Notes: generated from the sequence alone by a model not told the origin. A stretch of 64,000 bases of DNA from an uncultured Oscillospiraceae bacterium (GCA_910587345.1 CAJUKH010000043.1:310001-374000); one strand, 5' to 3'; positions 7,694-16,193 are shown, counted from the first letter of the stretch. Numbers and translations are program-made.

Positions 7694-8221
7694 TTACTCC
7701 TCCTTTCCCTTCTCCTCCCAGGACACGATGGTCTCCACCGCCTCCTTCACCCGGGCGGCGGTGGAGACAGGAGAGGTAAAGTCGTTGATGGTGGCGTCGG
7801 CCCACTTCTCATAGATAGACGCCCGCTCCTCCGCCAGCCGGACAAATGCCTCCCGCCCCTCCCGGGCAAGGGGGCGGTCGGACAGGTCCTCGTTGTCGAA
7901 GATCTCCCCGGCATCCCGGTTGAGCCAAATCACGATGCCGCTTTGCTTCAAAGCGGCCATGGCCCCCTCCTGCAAGGGAAGACCGCCGCCGCAGGCGATG
8001 ACCAGATCCTCCCGCAGAGAGAGGGCCTGGGCCATACCCATCTCCACCGAGCGGAAATAGTTCTCCCCCTGGGTGGCAAATATTTCGGATATCTCCATGT
8101 TCTCCCGGGCCTCGATCATGGCGTCGATATCGGCCAGCTGGCGGTTCAGACGGCCGGCCACAAGCTGGCCAACGGTGGTCTTGCCGCTTCCCATCATGCC
8201 GATGAGTACGATATTTTTCAT
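7694..8221 (-). CDS. aroK: Shikimate kinase
   Basis: 175 residues from MKNIVLIGMMGSGKTTVG at 8221, preceded by GGAGTGAG 5-9 nt upstream; longer in-frame starts lack support. It phosphorylates shikimate at the 3-hydroxyl. Walker A is GMMGSGKTT (residues 6-14). The shikimate-binding D-I-D near residue 32, F-R near 57, the ACGGG loop near 77 and the lid R in LSDRPL are all present. The gene starts 5 bp after the upstream methyltransferase and is 3 bp from aroQ, so all three are one transcript. Confidence 0.96.
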   Translation of the reverse strand: MKNIVLIGMMGSGKTTVGQLVAGRLNRQLADIDAMIEARENMEISEIFATQGENYFRSVEMGMAQALSLREDLVIACGGGLPLQEGAMAALKQSGIVIWLNRDAGEIFDNEDLSDRPLAREGREAFVRLAEERASIYEKWADATINDFTSPVSTAARVKEAVETIVSWEEKGKEE

Positions 8222-8226
8222 ATGGC

Positions 8227-9042
8227 TCACTCCTTTTCTCCGATATACATCACATGTTCTGCCCAGCTTAAAAACTCGGGCCGCTCCAAATAACGTCTGG
8301 CCGTTTCCAGCCACAGCTCCTGCTCCGCCTCACTCCGCTTCCGAAGTTCCATCTTGTTGGGCGCAAGGCATCCCTCCTGAGAAAAGAAATGAAGCTTTTT
8401 CAGCGGAAATTGCTCCATAAAGGGCAGAATGTTTTCCAGCGCAAAACAATACACCTGCGTGAACCCCCGCCCTTCGAAGTCCTCCCCCGCCGCAATGGCG
8501 GCCAGATGGCGCATATCATCCGGGTTCTTCCGGGCCTCCGGCAAAATCGACTCATGCTGAAGGCAGTAAATAAGCCCCGATACCGTAGGGAGAAAGGCCA
8601 CATAGAGCTTTCCCCCGGGCTTTAACTGCCGAAGGGCCACCTCCACCGCCATGACCCGGTCGGCCGCTTCCAGCAGGTGGTAAAGAGGTCCCATCAGAAA
8701 TACATGGTCAAACTGTCCCAGGTGCAGGCTGTCCAGTTCCAGACAGTTTGCGGCCAGAGCGGTCAGGGGAAGTCCCTCCTCCTCCGCTTTCGTCCCGGCA
8801 AAGGCCACATTCCCCTCGGACAGATCGGCCAGTGTGACCTTGCAGCCCTTACGGGCATAGTAAACGGCATAGCGGCCCGGTCCGCCGCCGATATCCAGCA
8901 CCGAATCCCCGGGCTTGATATACCGGTCCATCATACAGGTGGTGAGAAGAAACTCCTCCCGGTTTTCCTCCAGCCGCTTCCACTCCAATGCCGGGTCTGC
9001 ATCGTAATGGGCCTTTACCTCCTCGATCTGCTTTTTACGCAT
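8227..9042 (-). CDS. Class I SAM-dependent methyltransferase
   Basis: 271 residues starting at the ATG at 9042, which has GGGGGAGGG 7 nt upstream and overlaps the end of pheA by 8 bp. Motif I is VLDIGGGPGRYAVYYA (residues 48-63), followed by an acidic motif II (VTLADLSE) and a post-I segment (DHVFLMGPLYHL). The substrate cannot be told from sequence; relatives are small-molecule methyltransferases. Its position between pheA and aroK suggests cotranscription with aromatic biosynthesis, without proof of a metabolic link. Confidence 0.8.
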   Translation of the reverse strand: MRKKQIEEVKAHYDADPALEWKRLEENREEFLLTTCMMDRYIKPGDSVLDIGGGPGRYAVYYARKGCKVTLADLSEGNVAFAGTKAEEEGLPLTALAANCLELDSLHLGQFDHVFLMGPLYHLLEAADRVMAVEVALRQLKPGGKLYVAFLPTVSGLIYCLQHESILPEARKNPDDMRHLAAIAAGEDFEGRGFTQVYCFALENILPFMEQFPLKKLHFFSQEGCLAPNKMELRKRSEAEQELWLETARRYLERPEFLSWAEHVMYIGEKE

Positions 9043-10195
9043 GCTGTATCCCTCCCCCAAAGGATCTGAAATTCCCTAAAATGCGAAGCTCCGCCGACAG
9101 CTGGTCCAGCTCCCGGAGGACGGCGTCCATACCGGGGGCGGTAATGTCCCCGGTAAACTCCAGAAAGAAGAGATACTCCCAGTCCCGGCCGGAGATGGGG
9201 CGGGATTCCAGCTTTTGCAGGTTCAGGCCATTGACGGTAAAGACGGTCAGTATCTCATGGAGGGAGCCTGCCTGATGAGGGATGGACAAAGCTGCGGCGA
9301 TTTTGTCCCGCCCCGGGCGCAGCTCGGGCACCGCAGACACCACCACAAACCGGGTCACATTGGCCGCATTATGGTTGATGGCCTCGGTCAAAACCACAAG
9401 GCCGTAGCGTTTTGCCGCCCCTTTGGAGCAGATGGCGGCCCCTTCTTTGTCCCCGGTCTCCTTCACCTGTCTGGCAGAGCCGGCCGTGTCCAGTACGGGC
9501 ACCTGCTTCCAGTTCCGGTGGCCGGACAGGAAGCGGTCGCACTGCATCAGCCCCTGCTCGTGGGAGTAGACCGTTTTGATGTCCTCCATGGAGACCCCGG
9601 GGAGGACGGCCAGACAGTGCTCCACCTTCACCTGCCACTCTCCCACCAGAGAAAAGTCGTACCGGGCCAGCAGGTCATAGACCTGCCGGATGGAGCCGGT
9701 GGAGGAGTTTTCAATGGGAAGGACGGCGTAATCGGCCTCCCCTTCGGCCAAAGCGGCAAACACGTCGTCAAACCAGGGCAGGCCCCGGGCATTCACCGCT
9801 TCTCCGAAAAAGCCCATGGCGGCCTCCTCAGAGTAGGCGCCCGGCTCCCCCTGATAGACCACCCGGGGCGCAGAGACCGGCTCCCGAACGGCGGAGAGGA
9901 GCCTTTGCCACTGCCCTTCTCCCTCCTCCCGGACCAGCTTGCGCTGCTGGCGGCGGGAAATGGCCATAATGGACTCGTAGAGGGCAGCCACATCGGCCTT
10001 GCGGGCCGGATCGCCGGTCAAAGCAGTCTTGGCGGCGATGACCTCCTTTTCCCGGCCGCTGTCCAGCACGGGAAGGCCGTTGGCCTTCTTATATTCCCCC
10101 ACCTTCCAGGTCACTTCCATCCGCCGGAGAAAGAGCTGTACCAGCTGGGCATCGATGGCGTCGATCCGGCGGCGGTATTCCTCCAAGTCGTTCAT
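9035..10195 (-). CDS. pheA: Bifunctional chorismate mutase / prephenate dehydratase (P-protein)
   Basis: 386 residues. Residues 1-90 are an AroQ-type chorismate mutase (RRRIDAIDAQLVQLFLRRME, with the conserved Arg and Lys). About 108-285 are prephenate dehydratase, with YQGEPGAYSEEAA, IENSSTGS and the catalytic N-V-T-R-F. About 295-375 are an ACT domain with the ESRP motif that binds phenylalanine for feedback inhibition. It converts chorismate to phenylpyruvate. The start overlaps the preceding GNAT gene by 4 bp. No tyrA and no DAHP synthase gene are in the window, so tyrosine formation and pathway entry are encoded elsewhere. Confidence 0.96.
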   Translation of the reverse strand: MNDLEEYRRRIDAIDAQLVQLFLRRMEVTWKVGEYKKANGLPVLDSGREKEVIAAKTALTGDPARKADVAALYESIMAISRRQQRKLVREEGEGQWQRLLSAVREPVSAPRVVYQGEPGAYSEEAAMGFFGEAVNARGLPWFDDVFAALAEGEADYAVLPIENSSTGSIRQVYDLLARYDFSLVGEWQVKVEHCLAVLPGVSMEDIKTVYSHEQGLMQCDRFLSGHRNWKQVPVLDTAGSARQVKETGDKEGAAICSKGAAKRYGLVVLTEAINHNAANVTRFVVVSAVPELRPGRDKIAAALSIPHQAGSLHEILTVFTVNGLNLQKLESRPISGRDWEYLFFLEFTGDITAPGMDAVLRELDQLSAELRILGNFRSFGGGIQHA

Positions 10196-10638
10196 AGTGT
10201 CTTTCTCCCTTCCATCTGATAGTGGTGGTCGGTCTCTCCCGTGGTCTGAAAGCCCAGCCGCTCATAGAGCCGCCGGGCCGGGTTGCTCTTGAAGACCTGA
10301 AGGCCCACCCTGCCCCCGGGGGCCTTGTCCAGCAGGCCCTTCAGCACCTTGCTTCCCAGGCCCTTGCCCCGCTGTTCCGGCAGGAGGCACAGGTTGCCCA
10401 ACTCATACCACTCCCCCCGGACCTGCCCGTCCAGAAAGCCCACGGGAACGCCGTCCAGCAGGAGGATGAACAGCCCCGGGGCGGCCTTTTCCCAGTAGGC
10501 GGCAAAAAGCTCCCGCTGTTTCTCCTCCTCCCAGCCCCAGATGGCCGCCACATAGTCGTGGTAGCACTGCTTTTTCAGGTCGTAAACAAATTCATAGTCC
10601 TCTCCCTGACAAGGCCGGGCGGTCAAGTGATGTTTCAT
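10192..10638 (-). CDS. GNAT-family N-acetyltransferase
   Basis: 148 residues. The acetyl-CoA binding motif A is LCLLPEQRGKGLGSKVLKGLL (residues about 86-106), followed by a beta-bulge and the typical C-terminal N-P-A-R-R-L-Y-E-R-L-G-F-Q-T. The acceptor is unknown. It overlaps aroC upstream and pheA downstream by 4 bp each, so translation is coupled within the aromatic operon. It is one of three acetyltransferases in this operon, all dissimilar. Confidence 0.85.
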   Translation of the reverse strand: MKHHLTARPCQGEDYEFVYDLKKQCYHDYVAAIWGWEEEKQRELFAAYWEKAAPGLFILLLDGVPVGFLDGQVRGEWYELGNLCLLPEQRGKGLGSKVLKGLLDKAPGGRVGLQVFKSNPARRLYERLGFQTTGETDHHYQMEGRKTL

Positions 10639-11678
10639 ATCCCCAACACCTCACAGGCGGCTAATGCCGCCGCCGCTTCGATGACGGGCACCGCCCGGGG
10701 GACGATGCAGGGGTCGTGGCGGCCCTTGATCTCGATTTCCAGCTCCTCCCCGGTGCGGAGGTCCACACTCTCCTGGGGCAGAGCGATGGAGGGGGTGGGC
10801 CGCAGAGTGACTTCAAAGACAACGGGCATCCCGTTGGTGATGCCGCCGTTGACTCCGCCGGCGTTGTTGGTTTTGGTGACCACTTTGCCCCCCTCCACCA
10901 CAAAGGGGTCGTTGGCCTCGGTGCCCAGCATATAGGCAAAGCCCACCCCGGCCCCGAAGGACACCGACTTTACGGCGGGGACGGCAAAGAGGTACTGGGA
11001 GAAAATGCCCTCCACATTCCGGCCGAAGTCGGGAGCGCCGAAGCCGGCGGGCAGGCCTGCCACCACGCACTCGATGGAGCCGCCCACGCTGTCGCCGTTC
11101 TCCTTTGCCTCCAAAATGGCCTGACGCATCTCCTCCCCCTTCCCCTCATCCAGTACGGGAAAGGGCTTGTCCACCAGAGGTCTCAGCTCCTCCGGGGTCT
11201 CCATGGTCCGGTCCAGAATGCCGTAGATGGCGCTGATGTGGGCGCCCACCCAGACGCCTTGCTGCGCCAGCACCTGCCTTGCCACCGCTCCCGCCGCCAC
11301 CAGCGGGGCGGTGAGCCGGCCGGAGAAGTGGCCCCCTCCCCGGTAGTCCAGCGCCCCCTTGGAGGCCATAAACCCGGCATAGTCGGCGTGGCCGGGCCGG
11401 GGGGTGTAGCGGATGGACTCATAGTCTCCCGAGTGCTGGTCGGAATTTTGAATGACCATGGTCAGGGGGGCGCCGGTGGTCTTGCCCTCGAAAAAGCCGG
11501 ATATTATGTGAACTAAATCGCTCTCCTTCCGGGCGGTGGACAGCTCGCTTTTCCCCGGGGCCCGGCGGTCCAGCTGGCGTTGGATCTCCTCTGCATTCAG
11601 CTCCAATCCGGCGGGGACCCCCTCCAGCACCACTCCGATGGCAGGGCCGTGGGATTCTCCAAAAATGGTGTATTTCAT
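10635..11678 (-). CDS. aroC: Chorismate synthase
   Basis: 347 residues. It converts EPSP to chorismate with reduced FMN. Signatures: GESHGPAIGVVLEG near the N-terminus, R-P-G-H-A-D-Y in the first third, RGGGHFSGRLTAP, the GGINGG-like GGVNGGITNG, and R-x-D-P-C-x-x-P-R near the C-terminus. Slightly short (360-390 is common) but with all blocks intact. A copy of the AT-rich 12-mer (11503-11514, opposite orientation) lies in the D-L-V-H-I-I codons. It overlaps the downstream GNAT by 4 bp. Confidence 0.96.
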   Translation of the reverse strand: MKYTIFGESHGPAIGVVLEGVPAGLELNAEEIQRQLDRRAPGKSELSTARKESDLVHIISGFFEGKTTGAPLTMVIQNSDQHSGDYESIRYTPRPGHADYAGFMASKGALDYRGGGHFSGRLTAPLVAAGAVARQVLAQQGVWVGAHISAIYGILDRTMETPEELRPLVDKPFPVLDEGKGEEMRQAILEAKENGDSVGGSIECVVAGLPAGFGAPDFGRNVEGIFSQYLFAVPAVKSVSFGAGVGFAYMLGTEANDPFVVEGGKVVTKTNNAGGVNGGITNGMPVVFEVTLRPTPSIALPQESVDLRTGEELEIEIKGRHDPCIVPRAVPVIEAAAALAACEVLGI

Positions 11679-11692
11679 ACCGACGCTCCTTT

Positions 11693-11768
11693 GTTATGTA
11701 AACTCACTTATATAGAACCGATTTCCCCATTTGCAATTTTGAATCCGATACTTTGAATTATGTAAACT
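11693..11768. repeat. Two copies of the RTTATGTNAAYT 12-mer in the aroC leader
   Basis: GTTATGTAAACT at 11693-11704 and ATTATGTAAACT at 11757-11768, same orientation, 64 bp apart, in the 92-bp gap between the GNAT stop and aroC. They match copies inside aroE, aroC, aroA and rlmA and near the TIGR03915 gene. Confidence 0.6.
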
Positions 11769-11770
11769 AT

Positions 11771-12301
11771 TTACAGGGTGATCCAGTACCGTTCCAGGTC
11801 GATACTTTGCTCCTCCTCGTGGACGGTGCCGTCGTAGACCCCGCCCGCTCCCAAAATGGTGCGGCGGCTGGCCTCGTTGTCCGTCAGGCAGGTGATAAGC
11901 ACCTTATCCAGTTTCAGCTCCTCTTTGCACCAGACAAGGGCCTGACGAAGCTGCTCTTTGGCGTAGCCCTTCCGCCGCTCGGAGGGCCGGATGGAGTAGC
12001 CGATGTGGCCGCCGAACTGTTCCAGATAGTCGTTGAGATAGTGCCGCACCTGAAGCATCCCCACCAGAGTGTTGTCCGACTGCCGAACGGTGATAAAATT
12101 GGTGGCCAGCACCCTGCCTTCCCGAAGGGTGGCCGGGTCGGTATCGCTGAGCGCATCCTCCAACCACTCCGCCGCCGTGTTGCTGCGGCGCAAAGGGCCG
12201 CAGCCGTCCATGGAGCTGCCGATGTCCAGACACTCCTGCTTAAACGCCATGACCTGATCGCCGTATTCCAGCGTAGGCATCAATAATTTCAAAGTTTCCA
12301 T
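11771..12301 (-). CDS. GNAT-family N-acetyltransferase
   Basis: 176 residues. The region FGGHIGYSIRPSERRKGYAKEQLRQAL (about 95-120) is a GNAT acetyl-CoA site with the R-x-x-G-x-A/G loop; the C-terminal NEASRRTILGAGG resembles the usual N-x-A-S-x-x-x-x-x-x-x-G helix. Predicted cytoplasmic, substrate unknown. It lies 25 bp after the small kinase and 92 bp before aroC, in a gap carrying two copies of the AT-rich 12-mer. Confidence 0.82.
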   Translation of the reverse strand: METLKLLMPTLEYGDQVMAFKQECLDIGSSMDGCGPLRRSNTAAEWLEDALSDTDPATLREGRVLATNFITVRQSDNTLVGMLQVRHYLNDYLEQFGGHIGYSIRPSERRKGYAKEQLRQALVWCKEELKLDKVLITCLTDNEASRRTILGAGGVYDGTVHEEEQSIDLERYWITL

Positions 12302-12325
12302 TGTCGTTCTCCTTTCATACGGTTT

Positions 12326-12931
12326 TTAATAGGTCTCCCGCCACTCCTGATCCCGGCCCAGATGCTCTTTGGTGGCATCGGGGAAGCCGAAGTATTCCTT
12401 GATCTGCCGGGCCACCTCCTCAGGAGGCAGGTTGGTGTTGTCGATTTTGATGTAATGGGGGAAGGGGATCTCTCCCTCCCGGCTGACAAAGCGGCGGCGG
12501 GTGTCCACCTCCACCAGCCACTCATTGGACTCCTTCACGTTCCGCTTGGAGGCCTTGTGCTTCAAACGGTTTTCGCTGCCGTTGCGCTCCAGACGCACCT
12601 TCTGGTCCGCCACCAGCTCCACATAGTAGACCTCGGCCCCCCGGTCCTCAAAGATTTTGGCGGCCTTGGCGGCATAGGCCCAGTCTGCCGGGTCGTCCAG
12701 GTCCCACATCATGGTGAAGATAAGGCCCTCCAGGTCGGTTTTGGCAAACTCCTCCAGCACCACCCAGCGCATCCGGTCAATGGCGGGGTCGTTCCGCTCC
12801 CCGAAAATCTCCAGCACCGGCTCGATGGTCATGTGGTTGTAAAACAGCCGCAGGTCGGTGATTTTGATCAGCTCCTGCCCCACCGTCATCTTTCCCACGG
12901 CGGCATCTCCAAAAATAAATACCAGCTTCAT
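12326..12931 (-). CDS. P-loop kinase-like protein (AAA-type small kinase)
   Basis: 201 residues. It opens MKLVFIFGDAAVGKMTVGQEL, a Walker A loop (GDAAVGKMT) with Met at the position before Thr, followed by hydrophobic strands and a Walker B-like IFTMMWDLDD. The C-terminal half is basic and resembles the lid region of uncharacterised shikimate-kinase-like or nucleotide-kinase-like proteins. A good Shine-Dalgarno (GAGGAGG) precedes the ATG. The product may be a small-molecule kinase; the substrate is unknown. It lies 16 bp downstream of aroA, inside the aromatic operon, but aroK is present separately. Confidence 0.7.
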   Translation of the reverse strand: MKLVFIFGDAAVGKMTVGQELIKITDLRLFYNHMTIEPVLEIFGERNDPAIDRMRWVVLEEFAKTDLEGLIFTMMWDLDDPADWAYAAKAAKIFEDRGAEVYYVELVADQKVRLERNGSENRLKHKASKRNVKESNEWLVEVDTRRRFVSREGEIPFPHYIKIDNTNLPPEEVARQIKEYFGFPDATKEHLGRDQEWRETY

Positions 12932-12947
12932 CCCATTGGTCCTCCTC

Positions 12948-14192
12948 TTACATGATTTCTATTTTCCCATTTAAGTTTACATAATCTTCCCAAAAGTTGG
13001 GATAGGATTTCTTTACGCTCTCCGCCCCGGTGAGGGTGATGGGTTTCTTACAGCGGGTGGCGGCAATGGCCAGCATCATGGCAATACGGTGGTCATTGTG
13101 GGCATCCACCGTCACCCCGCCGGGAAGGTGTTCCACCCCCGTGACGGTGAGAAAATCGGGGCCTTCTTCCACTCTTACACCTAATTTACATAATTCTTCA
13201 CGGACCGCCGCCAGCCGGTCGCTCTCCTTCATGCGGAGCCGGGCGGCATTGGTCAGGCGGGTCACCTGCCCCGGCCGAAAGGCAGCCATAACGGCCAGCG
13301 GAGGGACCAGATCGGGACAGCCCGAGACATCGAGGTCCACCTCTCCCACCCCTTTTAACTTTACATAATATTTTTCAATTTCCCTGTCTCCCTGAGAAGA
13401 ATCCGGGTCCATTCCGATTATGTCAACCTGATTCCCCATCCCTTTGGCGGCATACCAGAAGGCGGCCTGGGACCAGTCGGCCTCCACGCTCACCTCGGCC
13501 GGGGTATAGCTCTGCCCCCCCGGCAGGTGGTATTGGGGCGGCAGGGACATGGTCATTGCCCCCTCCACCCCGAACCGGGCCATGGCCTGAAGGGTCAATT
13601 GGACATACCCTTCGCTCTCCAGATGGGTGGTGGAAATCAGGGCCGACGGCCCTTCCAGAAGAGGCAGGGCCAGCAATAGCCCGGTGAAAAACTGAGAGGA
13701 CACGTTCCCCGGCAGCCGGTACTCCCCGGGGGTCAGGCGGCCCTGCACCGTCAAAGCGCCCTCTTTTTGCGTAAAAAAGATGCCCTTTTCCCGGAAAATA
13801 TCAAAGTAAGGGCCTTGGGGCCGCTCCATCAGCCGGCCGTGGCCGGTAAAGACGCCTCCCCCCCGCACCGCCAGGGCCACGGGGATAAGGAACCGCAGGG
13901 TGGAGCCGGATTCCCCGCAGTCCAAACGGGGCAGAGCCATCCGTCCCATGGGGGACATGGGGCCGGCGCCTAGTCCGGTGACGTACAGGGCCTCCCCCTC
14001 CCGGTGAAAAGCGGCTCCCAGTTCCTCCAGACAGGAGATGGTGGCCTCAATGTCCGCTGAATAGGCCACATTATGAATGACGCTCTCCCCCCCGGCCAGA
14101 GCGGCGGCGATCAGGAGCCGGTGGGCCTGGGATTTGGAGGGAGGCGGGGTCACCGGTCCCTTCAGTTTGGCGGGTGTAATGGTAAGCGTCAT
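12948..14192 (-). CDS. aroA: 3-phosphoshikimate 1-carboxyvinyltransferase (EPSP synthase)
   Basis: 414 residues. It transfers the enolpyruvyl group of PEP to shikimate-3-phosphate. Present are PPSKSQAHRLLIAAALAG near the N-terminus, the LDCGESGSTLRFLIPVAL block with its catalytic environment, the R-L-x-x-K-E-S-D-R motif near 300 and DHRIAMMLAI near 365. The start overlaps aroB by 4 bp. It holds four copies of the AT-rich 12-mer (12974, 13193, 13358 and 13417), read in more than one frame. Confidence 0.96.
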   Translation of the reverse strand: MTLTITPAKLKGPVTPPPSKSQAHRLLIAAALAGGESVIHNVAYSADIEATISCLEELGAAFHREGEALYVTGLGAGPMSPMGRMALPRLDCGESGSTLRFLIPVALAVRGGGVFTGHGRLMERPQGPYFDIFREKGIFFTQKEGALTVQGRLTPGEYRLPGNVSSQFFTGLLLALPLLEGPSALISTTHLESEGYVQLTLQAMARFGVEGAMTMSLPPQYHLPGGQSYTPAEVSVEADWSQAAFWYAAKGMGNQVDIIGMDPDSSQGDREIEKYYVKLKGVGEVDLDVSGCPDLVPPLAVMAAFRPGQVTRLTNAARLRMKESDRLAAVREELCKLGVRVEEGPDFLTVTGVEHLPGGVTVDAHNDHRIAMMLAIAATRCKKPITLTGAESVKKSYPNFWEDYVNLNGKIEIM

Positions 14193-15262
14193 AGGGCCTC
14201 TATCTCCTTCAGCAGCGCTTCTCTGCTCATTTTATGAGCGTGGGCCGCCCCCAGAGTGTCCAGAAGGATGAAGGAGATATCCTCCCCGCTTCCCTTCTTA
14301 TCCCGGCCAATGGCGGCGGCGTAGTCGGCCATGGCGCAGTCTATGGTCGTGGGCAGGCCGAAGGCTTCGCACAGCCGGGTCAGAAACTCCACCACCCCTT
14401 TTGCGGGGGTGACCCCCATATTGACCCCAATACGGGCGGCGGCCACCATGCCGGCGGCCACGGCCTGTCCGTGGGTCCATGTTTCATAGTTCCCCGCCAG
14501 CTCATAGGCGTGGCCCAGGGTGTGGCCGAAGTTGAGGAGCATCCGGCGGCCGGTGTCCCGCTCGTCCTCCACCACCACCTCCCGCTTCAAATCGCAGCAG
14601 AGGGTGAGAATGTATTCAATATGCTCCATGACCTCCCGCCGGCTGGGATGGGCCAGCAGGAAGTTGAAAAGGCCCTTGTTGGCGATGCAGCCGTATTTGA
14701 TGACCTCCCCCATCCCGTCGGAGAAAACGGCGTCGGAGAGGGTATTCAGGGTCTCCGGGTCCATGAGGACCAGCTTTGGCTGCCAGAAGGCCCCCGCCAG
14801 ATTCTTGCCGGCGGCCAGGTCGATGGCCACCTTGCCCCCCACCGAGGAATCCACCTGGGCCAAGAGGGTGGTGGGGATCTGGACATAGTCCACCCCCCGG
14901 AGGACGGTGGCGGCGGCAAAGCCGGCCAGATCCCCCACCACGCCGCCCCCCAGAGCCACTACTGCATCGGTGCGGGTCAGGCCGAATTCCATCATGGCCT
15001 CCCACAAATCGGCCAGATGGGCGGCGGATTTCGCCCGCTCCCCGGCGGGGAGGACGTGGACGGAATATTGTAATCCCACCCGCTTCATGCTGGCCTTCAC
15101 CCGGTTGTAGTAGAGGGGCTGCACATGGTCGTCAGTAACCACAAAGACCCTGTCTGCCCCGGGGCAGACCTTTTTGAGTTCCTCCCCCGCCCGGTCCAGC
15201 AGCCCGGCGGCAATCAGGATGTCGTATCCCCGCTCCTTCAAATCGACACGGAGGGTTTTCAT
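14189..15262 (-). CDS. aroB: 3-dehydroquinate synthase
   Basis: 357 residues from the ATG at 15262, which overlaps the stop of the upstream GNAT (ATGA) and has GGGGAG 9 nt upstream; an ATG two codons earlier is too close to the ribosome binding site. It cyclises DAHP to 3-dehydroquinate using NAD+ and a metal. Signatures are GGGVVGDLAGFAAATVLRGVDYVQIPTTLLAQVDSS with its conserved Lys/Asp residues split over the NAD loop, and the metal ligands in NFGHTLGHAYE and H-G-Q-A-V. First pathway enzyme of the operon. Confidence 0.95.
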   Translation of the reverse strand: MKTLRVDLKERGYDILIAAGLLDRAGEELKKVCPGADRVFVVTDDHVQPLYYNRVKASMKRVGLQYSVHVLPAGERAKSAAHLADLWEAMMEFGLTRTDAVVALGGGVVGDLAGFAAATVLRGVDYVQIPTTLLAQVDSSVGGKVAIDLAAGKNLAGAFWQPKLVLMDPETLNTLSDAVFSDGMGEVIKYGCIANKGLFNFLLAHPSRREVMEHIEYILTLCCDLKREVVVEDERDTGRRMLLNFGHTLGHAYELAGNYETWTHGQAVAAGMVAAARIGVNMGVTPAKGVVEFLTRLCEAFGLPTTIDCAMADYAAAIGRDKKGSGEDISFILLDTLGAAHAHKMSREALLKEIEAL

Positions 15263-15828
15263 GGGCATTCTCTCCCCTTCTCATAATCTTCCTTCAAAAT
15301 GGCATACCAGGCGGCATCGCAGATACCCTGATTGTTCCGATCCGACTGGCGGTGGGTCCCCTCGTAAACCATACCGCATTTGGCCATCACCTGCCCGGAA
15401 TGGGGGTTCCTCGGGTCATGCCGGGAGTCGATGCGGTTGACCCCCACCTCTTCAAAAAGGTACTGAATGACCCGTTTCAGCGCCTCGGAGGTAAACCCCC
15501 GGTGCCACCAGCTGCGGCCGATGCAGTAGCCGATGTGGACGCTTTCCGCCGCCTCGCCGCGCTGGACCACCCCCATGGAGCCGATGGGTTCCCCCAATTC
15601 CCTGAGGACGATCGCCCAGTCATACTGGGTGAGATCACCGTAGCCCGCCTCCAGCTCTCTGCAATAGGCCAGCGACACCGACTCGTCGCCGTGGGGTGGC
15701 CACACGAGGAATCTTGTCACCTCCGGGTCACTTGCCCAGTTGGTAAACATGGCGTGGGCGTCAGCGGCGGCAAAGGGCCGCAAAAGCAGCCGGGGCGTTT
15801 CCAGCGTTTTTGTTCCCAAATTTTTCAT
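15259..15828 (-). CDS. GNAT acetyltransferase, RimJ/RimL type
   Basis: 189 residues. It starts MKNLGTKTLETPRLLLRPFAAADA, the classic RimJ/RimL opening (T-x-R-L-x-L-R), with the acetyl-CoA region IGYCIGRSWWHRGFTSEALKRVI and the C-terminal G-M-V-Y-E-G-T. Members acetylate N-termini of ribosomal proteins or small amines; the substrate here is unknown. It is the first gene of the aromatic operon, directly behind the promoter, with GGGAGG before the ATG. Confidence 0.85.
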   Translation of the reverse strand: MKNLGTKTLETPRLLLRPFAAADAHAMFTNWASDPEVTRFLVWPPHGDESVSLAYCRELEAGYGDLTQYDWAIVLRELGEPIGSMGVVQRGEAAESVHIGYCIGRSWWHRGFTSEALKRVIQYLFEEVGVNRIDSRHDPRNPHSGQVMAKCGMVYEGTHRQSDRNNQGICDAAWYAILKEDYEKGRECP

Positions 15829-15845
15829 GGTACTGCCTCCCTTTT

Positions 15846-15874
15846 ATGATATCATCCCCGCTCCCCCCGGTCAA
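15846..15874 (-). promoter_or_regulatory. Promoter of the aromatic operon
   Basis: Minus strand: TTGACC at 15869-15874, 17 bp, TATCAT at 15846-15851. The leader is only about 15 nt, leaving no room for a T-box or tryptophan-type attenuator. Confidence 0.75.
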
Positions 15875-15886
15875 CCGGAGGAAACA

Positions 15887-15926
15887 AAAGGCCCCGCTGA
15901 TGATGAACATCAACGGGGCCTTCTTT
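15887..15926 (-). terminator. Terminator between the small membrane gene and the aromatic operon
   Basis: GGCCCCG(C/T)TGATG stem with a short loop and T-rich flanks on both sides (TTTTG to the left, TTCTTT to the right), so it could work in either direction. It follows the 33-codon gene transcribed leftwards. Confidence 0.75.
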
Positions 15927-15970
15927 GACGAAAGTTTTCTTCGGCTATCCCGCCGAAGCCCATATCCTGC

Positions 15971-16072
15971 TCATCCTTCTTTTTCCATGACAAAGTGGCC
16001 GGCGTACATATAATACAGGTACAGGCCGGCAGGGAAAGCAAAGGATGCGGTTGTGAGGACATTCCGGTTCAT
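15971..16072 (-). CDS. 33-residue membrane peptide
   Basis: An ATG at 16070-16072 opens 33 codons (MNRNVLTTASFAFPAGLYLY...). A single hydrophobic and aromatic segment at residues 6-24 is followed by a charged tail ending M-E-K-E-G. GAGGTAGG lies about 6 nt upstream and a near-consensus promoter 34 bp further. The gene has its own promoter and terminator, which supports expression despite its size. The predicted product is a one-helix membrane peptide of unknown role. Confidence 0.6.
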   Translation of the reverse strand: MNRNVLTTASFAFPAGLYLYYMYAGHFVMEKEG

Positions 16073-16105
16073 GGTTCCTACCTCACTGAAAACGGGATTT
16101 GCCTC

Positions 16106-16134
16106 ATTATAGTCCCATCGGTATAAAAAAGCAA
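16106..16134 (-). promoter_or_regulatory. Promoter of the 33-codon gene
   Basis: Minus strand: TTGCTT at 16129-16134, 17 bp, perfect TATAAT at 16106-16111. Confidence 0.7.
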
Positions 16135-16154
16135 CCCTTTTTTTGCCCTGTTTC

Positions 16155-16193
16155 TCCACAAAAACACCCCCGGCAGCCAAAGCCGCCGGGGGT
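16155..16193 (-). terminator. Strong terminator of the FMN-binding lipoprotein gene
   Basis: Minus strand: CACCCCCGGCGGC, loop TTT, GGCTGCCGGGGGTG, then TTTTTGTGG. A long GC stem with a T-run about 35 bp after the stop codon. Confidence 0.9.
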
